This document shows, in pieces, positions 26,046-37,577 of a stretch of DNA of 64,000 bases. Source of the stretch: an uncultured SAR116 cluster alpha proteobacterium (lineage in GTDB: Bacteria; Pseudomonadota; Alphaproteobacteria; Puniceispirillales; Marisalimonadaceae). Made by a program: the position numbers and the translations under genes. Position 1 is the first letter of the stretch. The number at the start of each line of letters is the position of its first letter. Under the pieces are notes generated by a model that saw nothing but the letters and a program-made list of their open reading frames with translations, was not told where the DNA came from and ran no database searches. The stretch spans positions 27,088 through 91,087 of the forward strand of contig CACBXG010000003.1 of assembly GCA_902543145.1 (NCBI GenBank), given 5' to 3'.

Positions 26046-27140
26046 ATGATTATAAATAATATCAATGATAATGGTTCAGGTCCTTGGGGTGGGGGCGATA
26101 ACCAAAATCCTTGGGGAAAAAGACCCAATTCAAATGGGACTCCTCCTGATGTTGATCAAATGCTTAAAGAAAGCAGAGATAAATTAAAAAAAATGATGCC
26201 AACAGGCTTTGGTGGTGGAAAAGGATTTACTATATTATTATTTGTTTTATTAGCTATATGGTTGATGACGGGTATTTACAGAGTTAATCCACAACAACAA
26301 GGTGTTGTTATGAGATTTGGAGAATGGGTAAGAACCACACCTCCTGGTTTGCATTATCATTTACCAAGTCCAATTGAAAAAGTTCTTACTCCTGATGTTA
26401 CAAGAGATAACAGAATTGAAGTTGGTTATAGATCTTTCGGGGGTGCAGCTACAAGCAGAAGAGATGTGCCAGATGAATCAAAAATGATTACTGGTGACGA
26501 AAATAATATTGATATTGATTTCATTGTATTTTGGAAAATTGCTGATGCTGGTGCTTACTTATTTAACATCCAAGACCCTCCTGAAACTGTTAAAGTTGCA
26601 GCACAATCTGTTATGAGGGATATAATAGGTCAAACAAAAATACAAACAGCTTTAACTGGAGGTAGACAAGATATTCAATTGAAAGCTAAAAACATGCTTC
26701 AAGAACTTTTAAATGAGTATGAAGCTGGAGTTGAAATAAGAGATGTTCAACTGCTTTCAGTTAATCCCCCTTCTGAAGTTATTGATGCCTTCAACGATGT
26801 TCAAAGAGCTAGACAAGATAGAGACACTCTTATCAACGAAGCTGAGGCATTTAGAAATGATATCGTACCTAGAGCGAGAGGTGAGGCTGCTCAACTTATT
26901 TCAGAAGCTGAAGCATATGCTAGTGAAGTTGTAAATAGAGCAAAGGGTGATGCTGACAGGTTTAATTCAATCTATAAAAGCTATAAACTTAATCCTGAGG
27001 TAACAGAGTCAAGAATATACCTAGAAACAATGGAAAAAGTGTTTTCAAGAGTTAAAAAAATCATAATGGATAATTCTGCAAGTTCATCTGGAGTTGTTCC
27101 ATACTTACCTTTAGATCAACTAAAACAAAAGGGAAATTAG
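26046..27140 (+). CDS. hflK: FtsH modulator HflK
   Basis: 364 residues. A Gly/Asn/Pro-rich cytoplasmic N-terminus (DNGSGPWGGGDNQNPWGK) is followed by one membrane helix (about 62-80) and a band-7/SPFH domain (YRVNPQQQGVVMRFGEWVRTTPPGLHYHLP) with a long helical region. HflK and HflC form a cage around FtsH in the inner membrane and control access of substrates. Ends two bases before hflC. Confidence 0.95.
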   Translation: MIINNINDNGSGPWGGGDNQNPWGKRPNSNGTPPDVDQMLKESRDKLKKMMPTGFGGGKGFTILLFVLLAIWLMTGIYRVNPQQQGVVMRFGEWVRTTPPGLHYHLPSPIEKVLTPDVTRDNRIEVGYRSFGGAATSRRDVPDESKMITGDENNIDIDFIVFWKIADAGAYLFNIQDPPETVKVAAQSVMRDIIGQTKIQTALTGGRQDIQLKAKNMLQELLNEYEAGVEIRDVQLLSVNPPSEVIDAFNDVQRARQDRDTLINEAEAFRNDIVPRARGEAAQLISEAEAYASEVVNRAKGDADRFNSIYKSYKLNPEVTESRIYLETMEKVFSRVKKIIMDNSASSSGVVPYLPLDQLKQKGN

Positions 27141-27142
27141 TA

Positions 27143-28015
27143 ATGTCTTCTTTTAAAATCATATCAGGTATTGGTGTCTTAGCTATTATATTTGGTATCC
27201 TTAGTTCTTTTTTTACCGTTGATCAAACTCAACAAGCATTAGTTCTTCAATTTGGTGAACCTAAAAGATTGGTTAATAAACCAGGCTTGAACTTTAAAAT
27301 ACCTTTCATTCAAGAAGTGACTTATTTTGAAAAAAGAGTTCTGTCCTTAGTATCGCAAGATTCAGAAGAAGTCATTCTGGCTGACCAAAAAAGACTTGAG
27401 GTTGATACTTACTCAAGATTTAGAATAACTGACCCCCTTTTATTCTATCAAACAGTTAGAAATGAATTTGGCGCCCGCCAACGTTTAGAATCCATAATTG
27501 ATTCATCTGTTAGAAGAGTGTTTGGTAAGTTCGAACTTACAGCTATATTGTCTGATGCTAGAACTAAAATTGTAGAAGATATTGGGGATGAAGTTAATTC
27601 TACTATAAAAAAATTAGGAATGGAAATTGTTGATGTTCGTATTCGAAGAGCAGATTATCCAGAGGCAACTAGTCAAAATATATTTAATAGAATGAAAACT
27701 GAAAGAGAGCAAGAAGCTAAAGAGTTCAGAGCTGAAGGCGCTGAAGAGGCTCAAAAAATCCGTGCTGATGCAGAAAAACAGAAGGTTGTTCTTGTTGCAG
27801 AGAGCAAAAGAAAAGCAGAAGCTTTAAGAGGTAATGGAGATGCTCAAGCTATCAAAATTTATTCTGATGCATTCGGGCAAGATGAAAAATTTTTTAAATT
27901 TTATAGATCTATGCTAGCTTATGAAAACACATTTGCAGACGATGGGACAACGATGTTACTAAGTCCAGATAGTGATTTTTTTAGCTTTTTTGGTAAGCAA
28001 GATGGCAAAAAATAA
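27143..28015 (+). CDS. hflC: FtsH modulator HflC
   Basis: 290 residues. One N-terminal membrane helix (about 5-25) and an SPFH domain: FTVDQTQQALVLQFGEPKR, VNKPGLNFKIPFIQEV, KRLEVDTYSRFRITDP, and a long charged helix with AEKQKVVLVAESKRKAEALRG. Partner of HflK. The hflK-hflC-degP order is typical of alphaproteobacteria. Confidence 0.95.
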   Translation: MSSFKIISGIGVLAIIFGILSSFFTVDQTQQALVLQFGEPKRLVNKPGLNFKIPFIQEVTYFEKRVLSLVSQDSEEVILADQKRLEVDTYSRFRITDPLLFYQTVRNEFGARQRLESIIDSSVRRVFGKFELTAILSDARTKIVEDIGDEVNSTIKKLGMEIVDVRIRRADYPEATSQNIFNRMKTEREQEAKEFRAEGAEEAQKIRADAEKQKVVLVAESKRKAEALRGNGDAQAIKIYSDAFGQDEKFFKFYRSMLAYENTFADDGTTMLLSPDSDFFSFFGKQDGKK

Positions 28016-28119
28016 TTAATTGTATTTTTTTTATAATCCAACAAAACAATTGCTTAATTTAGCCTTAAAAGCGCCTTTTTTATATTTATATTTATTAATT
28101 AAAACTTAATGGTGAGTAA

Positions 28120-29562
28120 ATGTCTTACATGTTTAAATTTAAAAATAATGAAAAATACACATTAATATCCAGCATTTTAATTTTATTGTTTACAAGCTGT
28201 GTTGTAAACGCAAAAAGTGCACCAGAAAGCTTTGCAGATTTAGCTGAAAAATTGAGTCCTTCTGTTGTCAATATATCAACAACTACCGTTGTTGAACAAA
28301 AATCAAGAGAAATGCCATCTTTCCCTCCTGGCTCACCATTTGAGGATTTTTTTAAACAATTTGAAAAACCAGAAAATAAAAAAAGAAGAGCCCAATCATT
28401 AGGTTCTGGCTTTATTATAGACAAAACAGGTTACGTAATTACTAACAACCATGTCATTGAAAATGCTGAAAAAATAATGGTTATTTTATATGATGATACA
28501 TCATTTGAAGCTACTGTGGTAGGTAAGGATCCTAAAACTGATGTTGCTCTTTTGAAAATTGATCCAAAAAATACAAAACTTAAAGCTGTCAAATTTGGTA
28601 ACTCTAATAAGCTTAGAGTTGGCGACTGGGTAATGGCAATAGGAAATCCCTTTGGTTTTGGTGGAACAGTTACAGCCGGCATAGTATCTGCAAGGGGAAG
28701 AAACCTTTCTGGGTCATATGATGATTACATTCAAACAGATGCATCTATAAATAGAGGTAATTCTGGGGGGCCACTATTTGATATGAAAGGGAATGTTGTA
28801 GGAATTAATACTGCGATATTTTCACAATCTGGCGGTTCAGTAGGTATAGGATTTGCTGTTTCATCGAACCTAGCAAAGCAAGTCACTGATCAATTAAAGA
28901 AATATGGCAGAACAAAAAGAGGTTGGCTTGGTGTTTTAATTCAAGAAATTTCAGACGAAATTGCAGAAGGTTTAGGAATGAAAGATGCTAAGGGAGCCTT
29001 AGTATCTTCTGCAACTGCTGGAGGTCCTGCTGAAAAAGCTGGAGTAAAAACTGGTGATGTTATAATTAAATTTAATGATACTGAAATTAAAAATATGAAA
29101 GAACTTCCAAAAGTCGTAGCTAGCACTCCTGTTGGAAAATCTGTACCACTAGTAATCTTAAGAAATGGAAAAGAATTAACATTAAATGTTACGTTGGGTG
29201 AGCTTGAATTAGCAGAAAAAGAGAACTTAATTGGTAAAACTTCTAAAAAGAACGTTAAAGCTAAAGACTATGATAAGTTAGGGTTCACTGCAGAAGAGTT
29301 ATCTGATCAAAATAAGAATAAGTTTAAGCTCAATGACATTGATACTGGGGTTGTTATTACATCTGTTAAAGATGAAAGTTCAGCACAAAAAGCTGGTTTA
29401 AGTCCAGGTATGGTCATAATAAGAGTTGGTCAGGTAGAAGTTAACTCTATGGATGTTATAGATAATGCAATTAAAAATGCAGTGAAACAAAAAAGGAAAG
29501 CCCTGTTGCTTTTAGTAAAAGTTGAAGGTGGAACCAGGTTTGTTGCATTAGAACTTAAATAA
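28120..29562 (+). CDS. degP: Periplasmic Do-type serine protease/chaperone
   Basis: 480 residues. A signal sequence ends near residue 30 (LFTSCVVNAKS; the FTSC could be a weak lipobox). The trypsin-like domain shows the triad His in ITNNHVIENA, Asp in KTDVALLKI and Ser in GNSGGPLF, and two PDZ domains follow (about 260-350 and 385-475). It degrades or refolds misfolded envelope proteins. The 104-base gap after hflC may hold its own promoter, but I see no clear one. MucD/DegQ are alternative names. Confidence 0.95.
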   Translation: MSYMFKFKNNEKYTLISSILILLFTSCVVNAKSAPESFADLAEKLSPSVVNISTTTVVEQKSREMPSFPPGSPFEDFFKQFEKPENKKRRAQSLGSGFIIDKTGYVITNNHVIENAEKIMVILYDDTSFEATVVGKDPKTDVALLKIDPKNTKLKAVKFGNSNKLRVGDWVMAIGNPFGFGGTVTAGIVSARGRNLSGSYDDYIQTDASINRGNSGGPLFDMKGNVVGINTAIFSQSGGSVGIGFAVSSNLAKQVTDQLKKYGRTKRGWLGVLIQEISDEIAEGLGMKDAKGALVSSATAGGPAEKAGVKTGDVIIKFNDTEIKNMKELPKVVASTPVGKSVPLVILRNGKELTLNVTLGELELAEKENLIGKTSKKNVKAKDYDKLGFTAEELSDQNKNKFKLNDIDTGVVITSVKDESSAQKAGLSPGMVIIRVGQVEVNSMDVIDNAIKNAVKQKRKALLLLVKVEGGTRFVALELK

Positions 29563-29568
29563 AAAATG

Positions 29569-30483
29569 CTACTTAATTATATCACTATCTGTATAACCTT
29601 GAGCATATAATAAGCCTAATAAGCTTGTATTATTGAAATGTATATCGGCTTCTTTTTTAAGGGCGCTTTTACCGTAGTAAGATACTCCTAAACCAGCATG
29701 TTTTATCATTTCAATATCGTTTGCCCCATCTCCAACACATATTGTATCTTTATAATTAAGATTATATTTTTTAACGTATTTATTTAAGTATTCAAGTTTG
29801 GCTTTTTTGTCTAAAATTGGCCCTTCAACTTTTCCGGTTATTTCAAATTTTTGAAATTCCTTTTGAATTATTTGAAGTGTATTAGCATGAGTATGTCTGA
29901 AGCCTAATAATTCTTTTAAATATTCAGTTAAAAAGGTGAAGCCACCAGAAACTAGAACAGTGATTGATCCATTCATGTTCATTGTTTTTACTAATTCTCT
30001 TGCCCCATCATTAATATTTATATTTTTTTTTAAATTTTCTAAAATGTCTGTGGAATTACCTTTTAAAATAGCAACTCTGTCTACAAGAGCTTTTTTAAAT
30101 TCTATTCTACCATTCATAGCTTCATTTGTAATAAAACTAACTTCTTTTTCTTTACCAATTTGTCTTGCCAGTTCATCCAAGCTTTCTTCTTTAATAATTG
30201 TGCTATCCATGTCAGCTACAAGTAACTTCTTCTTTCTTTTTTCGGTTTTTTTTATAAAATTACTATCAATTCCATAATTAAATTGAAAATCAGACATAAT
30301 TTTTTCAAGTTTTGGATCATATTTATTTGAAGCCAATCCCCACTCATAAGCTTTTCTAGAACTCAACTCCCTACAATGTACTTGTTCATTTGTTGATTTT
30401 TGTATGTGAGATGAAACTAAATCTAAGTAAAAATTACTAATTTTATTTTCTCTTGTATTTGATATTAATAGGTAGTCTTTCAT
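29569..30483 (-). CDS. serB: Phosphoserine phosphatase
   Basis: 304 residues. The HAD nucleophile motif is VADMDSTIIKEESLDELA near 91, with SGGFTFLTEYL and GDGANDIEMIKHAGLGV further on. The first 80 residues are a diverged N-terminal domain, probably a relic of the SerB ACT region. It makes serine from phosphoserine. Converges on degP with a six-base gap and diverges from miaA. Confidence 0.94.
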   Translation of the reverse strand: MKDYLLISNTRENKISNFYLDLVSSHIQKSTNEQVHCRELSSRKAYEWGLASNKYDPKLEKIMSDFQFNYGIDSNFIKKTEKRKKKLLVADMDSTIIKEESLDELARQIGKEKEVSFITNEAMNGRIEFKKALVDRVAILKGNSTDILENLKKNININDGARELVKTMNMNGSITVLVSGGFTFLTEYLKELLGFRHTHANTLQIIQKEFQKFEITGKVEGPILDKKAKLEYLNKYVKKYNLNYKDTICVGDGANDIEMIKHAGLGVSYYGKSALKKEADIHFNNTSLLGLLYAQGYTDSDIIK

Positions 30484-30512
30484 TAAAAATTAATTATATT
30501 ATTGTAATAATT

Positions 30513-31439
30513 ATGTCTAGTTTATTAAATGTTGAAGCATCTTTTGATCTTGATAAAAATCAATATAATTATGAGAAAGATCTTGTTATTATCGCTGGCC
30601 CTACTTGTGTAGGAAAATCATTGATAGCTATGAAATTAGCTAAAAAAATTGATGGTGTATTGATTAATGCTGACTCTGTTCAAGTATACGAAGACTTAAG
30701 ATTATTGTCTGCCAGGCCATCAGAAGAAGATATGCACTTAATTCCTCATTATTTATATGGCTACGTTAAATCTGAAATAAATTATTCAATAGCTGACTGG
30801 CTGCAACAGTTGCATAAAGTATTAGACAATCTTAAAAAGATAAATAAAACAGCAATTTTAGTTGGGGGGTCGGGTTTATATTTAAATTCAGTTATTAATG
30901 GTTTAGCTCCAATTCCAAGACTTAAAGAAGAAATTAAAAAAGAGAGTATGTTAAAGTTAAATGAAATTGGAATTGATAGTTTCAAGGAAATAAATTTCAA
31001 CATTGACCCTAAATTTGTAGCTAAAAATTGTGATAAACATAGATTGCTAAGGTCATATGGTGTATTCCTTCAAACTAATAAAAATATGACATACTGGTAC
31101 AAAAAATCTAGACAAGGTGCAATAAAAAGAAAAATTTATAGTTTTTTAATAAATTTAGAAAGAGAGCTAATTTATAGAAGATGCGAATTAAGGTTTGATA
31201 ATATGCTTAAAGAAGGAGCGCTCGAGGAGGTTAAAAAAATACATGAATCCAATATTGATAGATCGCTTCCAGTTACAAAGTGTCTTGGAGTTAAGTGGTT
31301 GTTAAGTTATTTAGACAAAAAAATTTCTTTTGATGAGGCTGTTAAGTTAAGTAAAAGAGATACAAGAAGATATGTGAAGAGGCAAATTACATGGTTTACT
31401 CATAATTATATTCCATATAAAACAATTTATTTGAAATAA
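30513..31439 (+). CDS. miaA: tRNA dimethylallyltransferase
   Basis: 308 residues from the ATG at 30513; the longer frame from 30453 would overlap the serB coding region and start at a rare codon. P-loop IAGPTCVGKS, then NADSVQVYEDLRLLSARPS and GGSGLYLNSVINGL; the C-terminal part has KRDTRRYVKRQITWF. MiaA prenylates A37 of UNN-reading tRNAs. The stop lies inside an inverted repeat that may end transcription. Confidence 0.95.
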   Translation: MSSLLNVEASFDLDKNQYNYEKDLVIIAGPTCVGKSLIAMKLAKKIDGVLINADSVQVYEDLRLLSARPSEEDMHLIPHYLYGYVKSEINYSIADWLQQLHKVLDNLKKINKTAILVGGSGLYLNSVINGLAPIPRLKEEIKKESMLKLNEIGIDSFKEINFNIDPKFVAKNCDKHRLLRSYGVFLQTNKNMTYWYKKSRQGAIKRKIYSFLINLERELIYRRCELRFDNMLKEGALEEVKKIHESNIDRSLPVTKCLGVKWLLSYLDKKISFDEAVKLSKRDTRRYVKRQITWFTHNYIPYKTIYLK

Positions 31440-31472
31440 AATTATAATTATTAATGGAAAATTATAATTTTA
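31437..31472 (+). terminator. AT-only 13-base-pair inverted repeat after miaA
   Basis: TAAAATTATAATT at 31437-31449 and its exact complement at 31460-31472, separated by ten bases, beginning with the miaA stop codon. No good U-tract follows, and the stem is entirely A-T, so as a terminator it is weak. An operator for the ilvB promoter 11 bases downstream is another option. Confidence 0.35.
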
Positions 31473-31482
31473 TCTTATAAAG

Positions 31483-31511
31483 TTGACGGCTACAAAAATT
31501 ATTGGTAATAA
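31483..31511 (+). promoter_or_regulatory. Sigma-70-type promoter of ilvBHC
   Basis: TTGACG at 31483-31488, a 17-base spacer and TAATAA at 31506-31511, 27 bases before the ilvB ATG at 31538. I see no leader peptide or attenuator between them. Confidence 0.5.
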
Positions 31512-31537
31512 ATATTTTTCGGAAAGAATTAATTAAA

Positions 31538-33295
31538 ATGACATCAAATTACATGACTGGAGCAGAGGCAGTAATAAAAGCCTTAGTTGATAATGGAGTT
31601 GAGGTAATCTTTGGATATCCTGGTGGAGCAGTACTTCCTCTCTATGATGCTTTATTTGAAAATAAAAAGATTAAACACATATTAGTCAGGCATGAGCAAG
31701 CAGCTGTGCATGCTGCAGAGGGTTATGCTAGATCAACAGGCAAGGTTGGATGTGTTTTAGTAACTTCTGGGCCAGGTGCAACTAATGCAATTACAGGTTT
31801 AACAGATGCATTAATGGATTCTGTACCAGTTATTTGCTTAAGTGGACAAGTACCTACACATTTAATTGGGACTGACGCTTTTCAAGAAGCTGATACAGTT
31901 GGTATTTCAAGACCATGTACAAAGCATAATTATTTAGTTAAGAATGCTGATAAATTATGTGAGATTATTCATAAATCATTTGAAATTGCTTCCTCAGGAA
32001 GGCCTGGACCAGTTCTTATTGATCTTCCAAAAGATATACAGCTTACAAATGTAAAATACATAAACAAAACACAAAAAATAAAAAAACATAATCATTATTA
32101 TTCAAATGTAGATGAAGATTTAATTAATAAAGTTGCAAAATTATTATTACAGTCAGAACGACCAATAATTTATGCTGGAGGAGGTGTCGTTAATTCAGGA
32201 CCAAAGGCATCTAAACTTTTAACTGAATTAGTAAATTTATTAGACTGTCCAGTTACTCTCACCCTTATGGGTTTAGGTTGTGTTCCAAATACAAATAAAA
32301 ATTTTTTAGGCATGTTAGGTATGCATGGAACTTATGAAGCAAACTTAGCTATGCATAATTGTGATGTTATGCTTAATGTAGGGGCACGTTTTGATGACAG
32401 AGTAACAGGTAGATTAAACGCTTTTGCCCCCAATTCAAAAAAAGTGCATATCGACGTTGATAAATCATCTATTAATAAGGTCGTTTCTGTTGATTACGGT
32501 ATTGTTGGTGATTGCAAAGAAATATTGTCAGTATTAGTTCAAGAGGTTAAAAAACTTCATAATCAAAAAGTATTAAAATCAAAAACAACATGGTGGTCTA
32601 AAATAAATAAATGGAAAGAGAAAGATTCTTTAGGATTTAAACAAATTGGAAATAATATCAAACCACAACAAGCTATTAAATCTTTATATGAAAAAACTAA
32701 AAAATTTGACACATACATTACTACAGAAGTAGGCCAACACCAGATGTGGGCTGCACAATACTTTGGATTTTCTAAACCTAATCATTGGATGACTTCTGGT
32801 GGGTTAGGTACAATGGGATACGGCCTTCCATCATCTGTTGGTGTCCAAATTGCTCACCCAAAGTCATTAGTTATTGATATTTCAGGCGAAGCTTCTTTTT
32901 TGATGAATATGCAGGAACTTTCAACAATAGTTCAATATAAACTGCCTATTAAAATATTTATTTTAAATAATGAATGGATGGGCATGGTTAGACAGTGGCA
33001 AGAATTAAATCACGGATCTAGGTACAGTGAGAGCTACACTTCATCATTACCAGATTTTGTAAAATTAGCCGAATCTTTTGGAATTAATGGTTTGAGAGTA
33101 GATAACATTAATAATTTAGAGGCTACAATTGATGAAATGATAAACATAAATGGGCCTGTGATTGCAGATATTAGGGTGGAAAAAGAAGAAAATTGTTTTC
33201 CTATGATTCCATCGGGGGCTGCTCATAATGAAATGATTTTAAGTTCTGATGATAATGTTAAAGACACTTCAAATGAAGGTCTTGCTCTAGTATAA
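31538..33295 (+). CDS. ilvB: Acetolactate synthase large subunit
   Basis: 585 residues from the ATG at 31538; an upstream TTG at 31502 overlaps the promoter and is unlikely. ThDP-enzyme features: the catalytic glutamate in RHEQAAVHAAEGYAR, the FAD region, and the ThDP motif near GEASFLMNMQEL ... NNEWMGMVRQWQ. It condenses two pyruvates to acetolactate, or pyruvate with 2-ketobutyrate, the first common step of branched-chain amino acid synthesis. Followed by ilvH at 11 bases. Confidence 0.97.
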   Translation: MTSNYMTGAEAVIKALVDNGVEVIFGYPGGAVLPLYDALFENKKIKHILVRHEQAAVHAAEGYARSTGKVGCVLVTSGPGATNAITGLTDALMDSVPVICLSGQVPTHLIGTDAFQEADTVGISRPCTKHNYLVKNADKLCEIIHKSFEIASSGRPGPVLIDLPKDIQLTNVKYINKTQKIKKHNHYYSNVDEDLINKVAKLLLQSERPIIYAGGGVVNSGPKASKLLTELVNLLDCPVTLTLMGLGCVPNTNKNFLGMLGMHGTYEANLAMHNCDVMLNVGARFDDRVTGRLNAFAPNSKKVHIDVDKSSINKVVSVDYGIVGDCKEILSVLVQEVKKLHNQKVLKSKTTWWSKINKWKEKDSLGFKQIGNNIKPQQAIKSLYEKTKKFDTYITTEVGQHQMWAAQYFGFSKPNHWMTSGGLGTMGYGLPSSVGVQIAHPKSLVIDISGEASFLMNMQELSTIVQYKLPIKIFILNNEWMGMVRQWQELNHGSRYSESYTSSLPDFVKLAESFGINGLRVDNINNLEATIDEMININGPVIADIRVEKEENCFPMIPSGAAHNEMILSSDDNVKDTSNEGLALV

Positions 33296-33306
33296 GGTTA
33301 GCGAAG

Positions 33307-33858
33307 ATGTCTGTATATCAAAAAAATGAACTTGAAGAAGATGAAACTTCAAGAACGTTATCTTTAATTGTAGACAATCAACCTGGCACATTGGCTAGGG
33401 TAATTGGCCTTTTCTCTGGAAGAGGTTACAATATAGAAAGTTTAAATGTTACTGAGATAGATAAAATTCGAAATTTATCAAGAATATCGCTTGTTACAAG
33501 AGGAACATCAATGACAATTGAACAGATAAAATCACAATTGTTAAGAATAATTCCAGTACATATAGTAAGAGATTTAACTCTAGAAGGACCATTTATAAAA
33601 AGTGAACTTGCACTTGTTAAACTTGTCGTCAAAGGTGCCAATAGAGTCGAAGCTCTTAGAATTGCTGAGACTTTTCGAGCTAGAACACTTGATGTAACAT
33701 TATCCAGTTTTGTTTTTGAACTTACTGGAAAGCCAAGTAAGTTAGATGCTTTCATCAATTTAATGCGTTCGCTAGGAGATACAGAAGTTTCAAGAACAGG
33801 TGTATCTGCTATCTCAAGAGGCGATAAAACAGAAACAAAACTACTAGATCAAATATAA
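33307..33858 (+). CDS. ilvH: Acetolactate synthase small (regulatory) subunit
   Basis: 183 residues with an N-terminal ACT domain (SLIVDNQPGTLARVIGLFSGRGYNIESLNV) and the C-terminal half of IlvH (LVKLVVKGANRVEALRIAETFRA). It confers valine feedback inhibition on IlvB. Between ilvB and ilvC in one operon. Confidence 0.96.
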   Translation: MSVYQKNELEEDETSRTLSLIVDNQPGTLARVIGLFSGRGYNIESLNVTEIDKIRNLSRISLVTRGTSMTIEQIKSQLLRIIPVHIVRDLTLEGPFIKSELALVKLVVKGANRVEALRIAETFRARTLDVTLSSFVFELTGKPSKLDAFINLMRSLGDTEVSRTGVSAISRGDKTETKLLDQI

Positions 33859-33927
33859 CATTCCTGTTAATAAGAACAAATCTGATAACAAGATCGCAAT
33901 AATTAATTGAAATACAAGGAGTTTTAA

Positions 33928-34947
<1,020 letters not shown>

Positions 34948-34961
34948 TATTTATTAATTCT

Positions 34962-36084
<1,123 letters not shown>

Positions 36085-36117
36085 TACTGAACAAAAATTA
36101 ATTATGAGTGAGAAAAG

Positions 36118-37053
36118 ATGGTTTCAGGTAAGCCGTCAAATTTAAAATCTTTTAAAAGTAGTAAAAATTTTAACTTTATTTTGATATTCTTATGCCTAGC
36201 TTTAGTATTTTTAGGAAAATTAGATCTTATTGCTATTAGGAATATTAAGGCCTTTTTTTCTGATTTTCTGGCACCTGCAACATTTGCTTTAAATAAACCA
36301 GTTAAAGAAATAGCAGGAGTGTTTGAAGATGTTAAATCAGCAGGTTCTCTTAGAGAAGAGAATATTAGACTTAAAAGCGAAGTTAGAAAACTTAGAGTCA
36401 TAAATAGTAAATCATCTAGTCAAGAGCTTGAATTATTAGAACTAAGACAATTGCTAAAAGTTTTGCCTGAAGAAAAAAACAAAATCATTACTGGAAGAGC
36501 TATAACAGCACCAGGAGGTGTTTTTGCTAATACAGTATTAATAAATGCAGGTAAAGATTATGGTATAAAGGTTGGACATCCAGCTATATCCTCTCTTGGT
36601 TTAGTTGGATACGTAGTAAATGTTGGCTTAAAAACTAGCAGAATTCTATTATTAATAGATATTAACTCTATGATACCTGCGTATCTAACTAACAGTAATT
36701 GGCCTGCTGTTGTACAAGGGCAAAGTGGAAATTTATTAAAAATAAAATTCTTATCTTCAAAAGCTGAGCCAATAGATGGTGAAGTTGTTCAAACATCCGG
36801 ACATGGTGGTAGATTACCACCAGGTATAAATATAGGAAAAATTGTAAAAAGTTTTTCGGGTAAATTTTATGTCAAACCTGTTGTTGATTTCCAAAGACTT
36901 ACATTTATTTCTGTAATAACTAATAAATCATCTGAATCCTTTTCTTCAAAAACTTTTGAAGGTTTTGCTCCATTACAAAAACCTAAACCATCTATAAATT
37001 TAAAAGGTTTAAATTTAAGTGGAAAAAGAATAATTGAAGGTACTGAAAATTGA
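36118..37053 (+). CDS. mreC: Rod-shape protein MreC
   Basis: 311 residues. A cytoplasmic N-terminus, one membrane helix (about 20-38), a coiled coil (about 75-110, LREENIRLKSEVRKLRV) and the periplasmic beta domain (VLINAGKDYGIKVGHPAISSLGLVGYVV). It links MreB to the periplasmic enzymes. Starts 33 bases after mreB. Confidence 0.94.
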   Translation: MVSGKPSNLKSFKSSKNFNFILIFLCLALVFLGKLDLIAIRNIKAFFSDFLAPATFALNKPVKEIAGVFEDVKSAGSLREENIRLKSEVRKLRVINSKSSSQELELLELRQLLKVLPEEKNKIITGRAITAPGGVFANTVLINAGKDYGIKVGHPAISSLGLVGYVVNVGLKTSRILLLIDINSMIPAYLTNSNWPAVVQGQSGNLLKIKFLSSKAEPIDGEVVQTSGHGGRLPPGINIGKIVKSFSGKFYVKPVVDFQRLTFISVITNKSSESFSSKTFEGFAPLQKPKPSINLKGLNLSGKRIIEGTEN

Positions 37054-37574
37054 TAAGAAACAACAAGAATTTTTATCATTTTTATAAATTTTCAATGAAC
37101 ACATTATTTTTTGTTTTTTTATTTTGTATATTAAACTTTCAAATATCTCTAAGTTTTTTTTCAATTTTTGAAACTTCAACTCCAAGTTTAATATCATTAG
37201 TCATTTATTTTTTCATAGTAAGATTTAATATACATCCCTCTAGTATAATCTTATTGATAACAGGTTTTTTGCACGACATAATGATTGGAAATAATATTGG
37301 AATTACTCCAATCTTTCTTCTCCTATTTAAGTATTTTACTAATAATTTAATTTTAGAAAAGGTTAGCAAAGATAATCAAGATGAATGGATCTATTTTACA
37401 ATAATTTTTATTCTTTCATTTAGCATTGTTTTTTTAATTAATTTAATAATAAGTTTTTCTCTACCTAAATTAAGCCCAATTTTTTTTCATGTAGGGATCA
37501 CATTAATACTTTATCCTTTAATAAATATTAGTATAAATCTATTTAGTTTTGTATCACGTTTAATTAAAAGTTAA
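37050..37574 (+). CDS. mreD: Rod-shape protein MreD
   Basis: 174 residues if it starts at the TTG at 37050 that overlaps the mreC stop (TTGA); 159 residues if it starts at the ATG at 37095. About five membrane helices fill the protein, with the family's GFLHDIMIGNNIGITPI between them. MreD is an integral membrane part of the elongasome. Position between mreC and mrdA settles the identity, since the sequence itself is poorly conserved. Confidence 0.9.
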   Translation: MIRNNKNFYHFYKFSMNTLFFVFLFCILNFQISLSFFSIFETSTPSLISLVIYFFIVRFNIHPSSIILLITGFLHDIMIGNNIGITPIFLLLFKYFTNNLILEKVSKDNQDEWIYFTIIFILSFSIVFLINLIISFSLPKLSPIFFHVGITLILYPLINISINLFSFVSRLIKS

Positions 37575-37577
37575 TTT

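Noticed and set aside
28016..28119. Heat-shock (sigma-32) promoter before degP
   Set aside because: I could not find matching -35 and -10 boxes at the right distance.
28125..28682. Minus-strand frames inside degP
   Set aside because: Shadows; codon pattern follows the sense frame.
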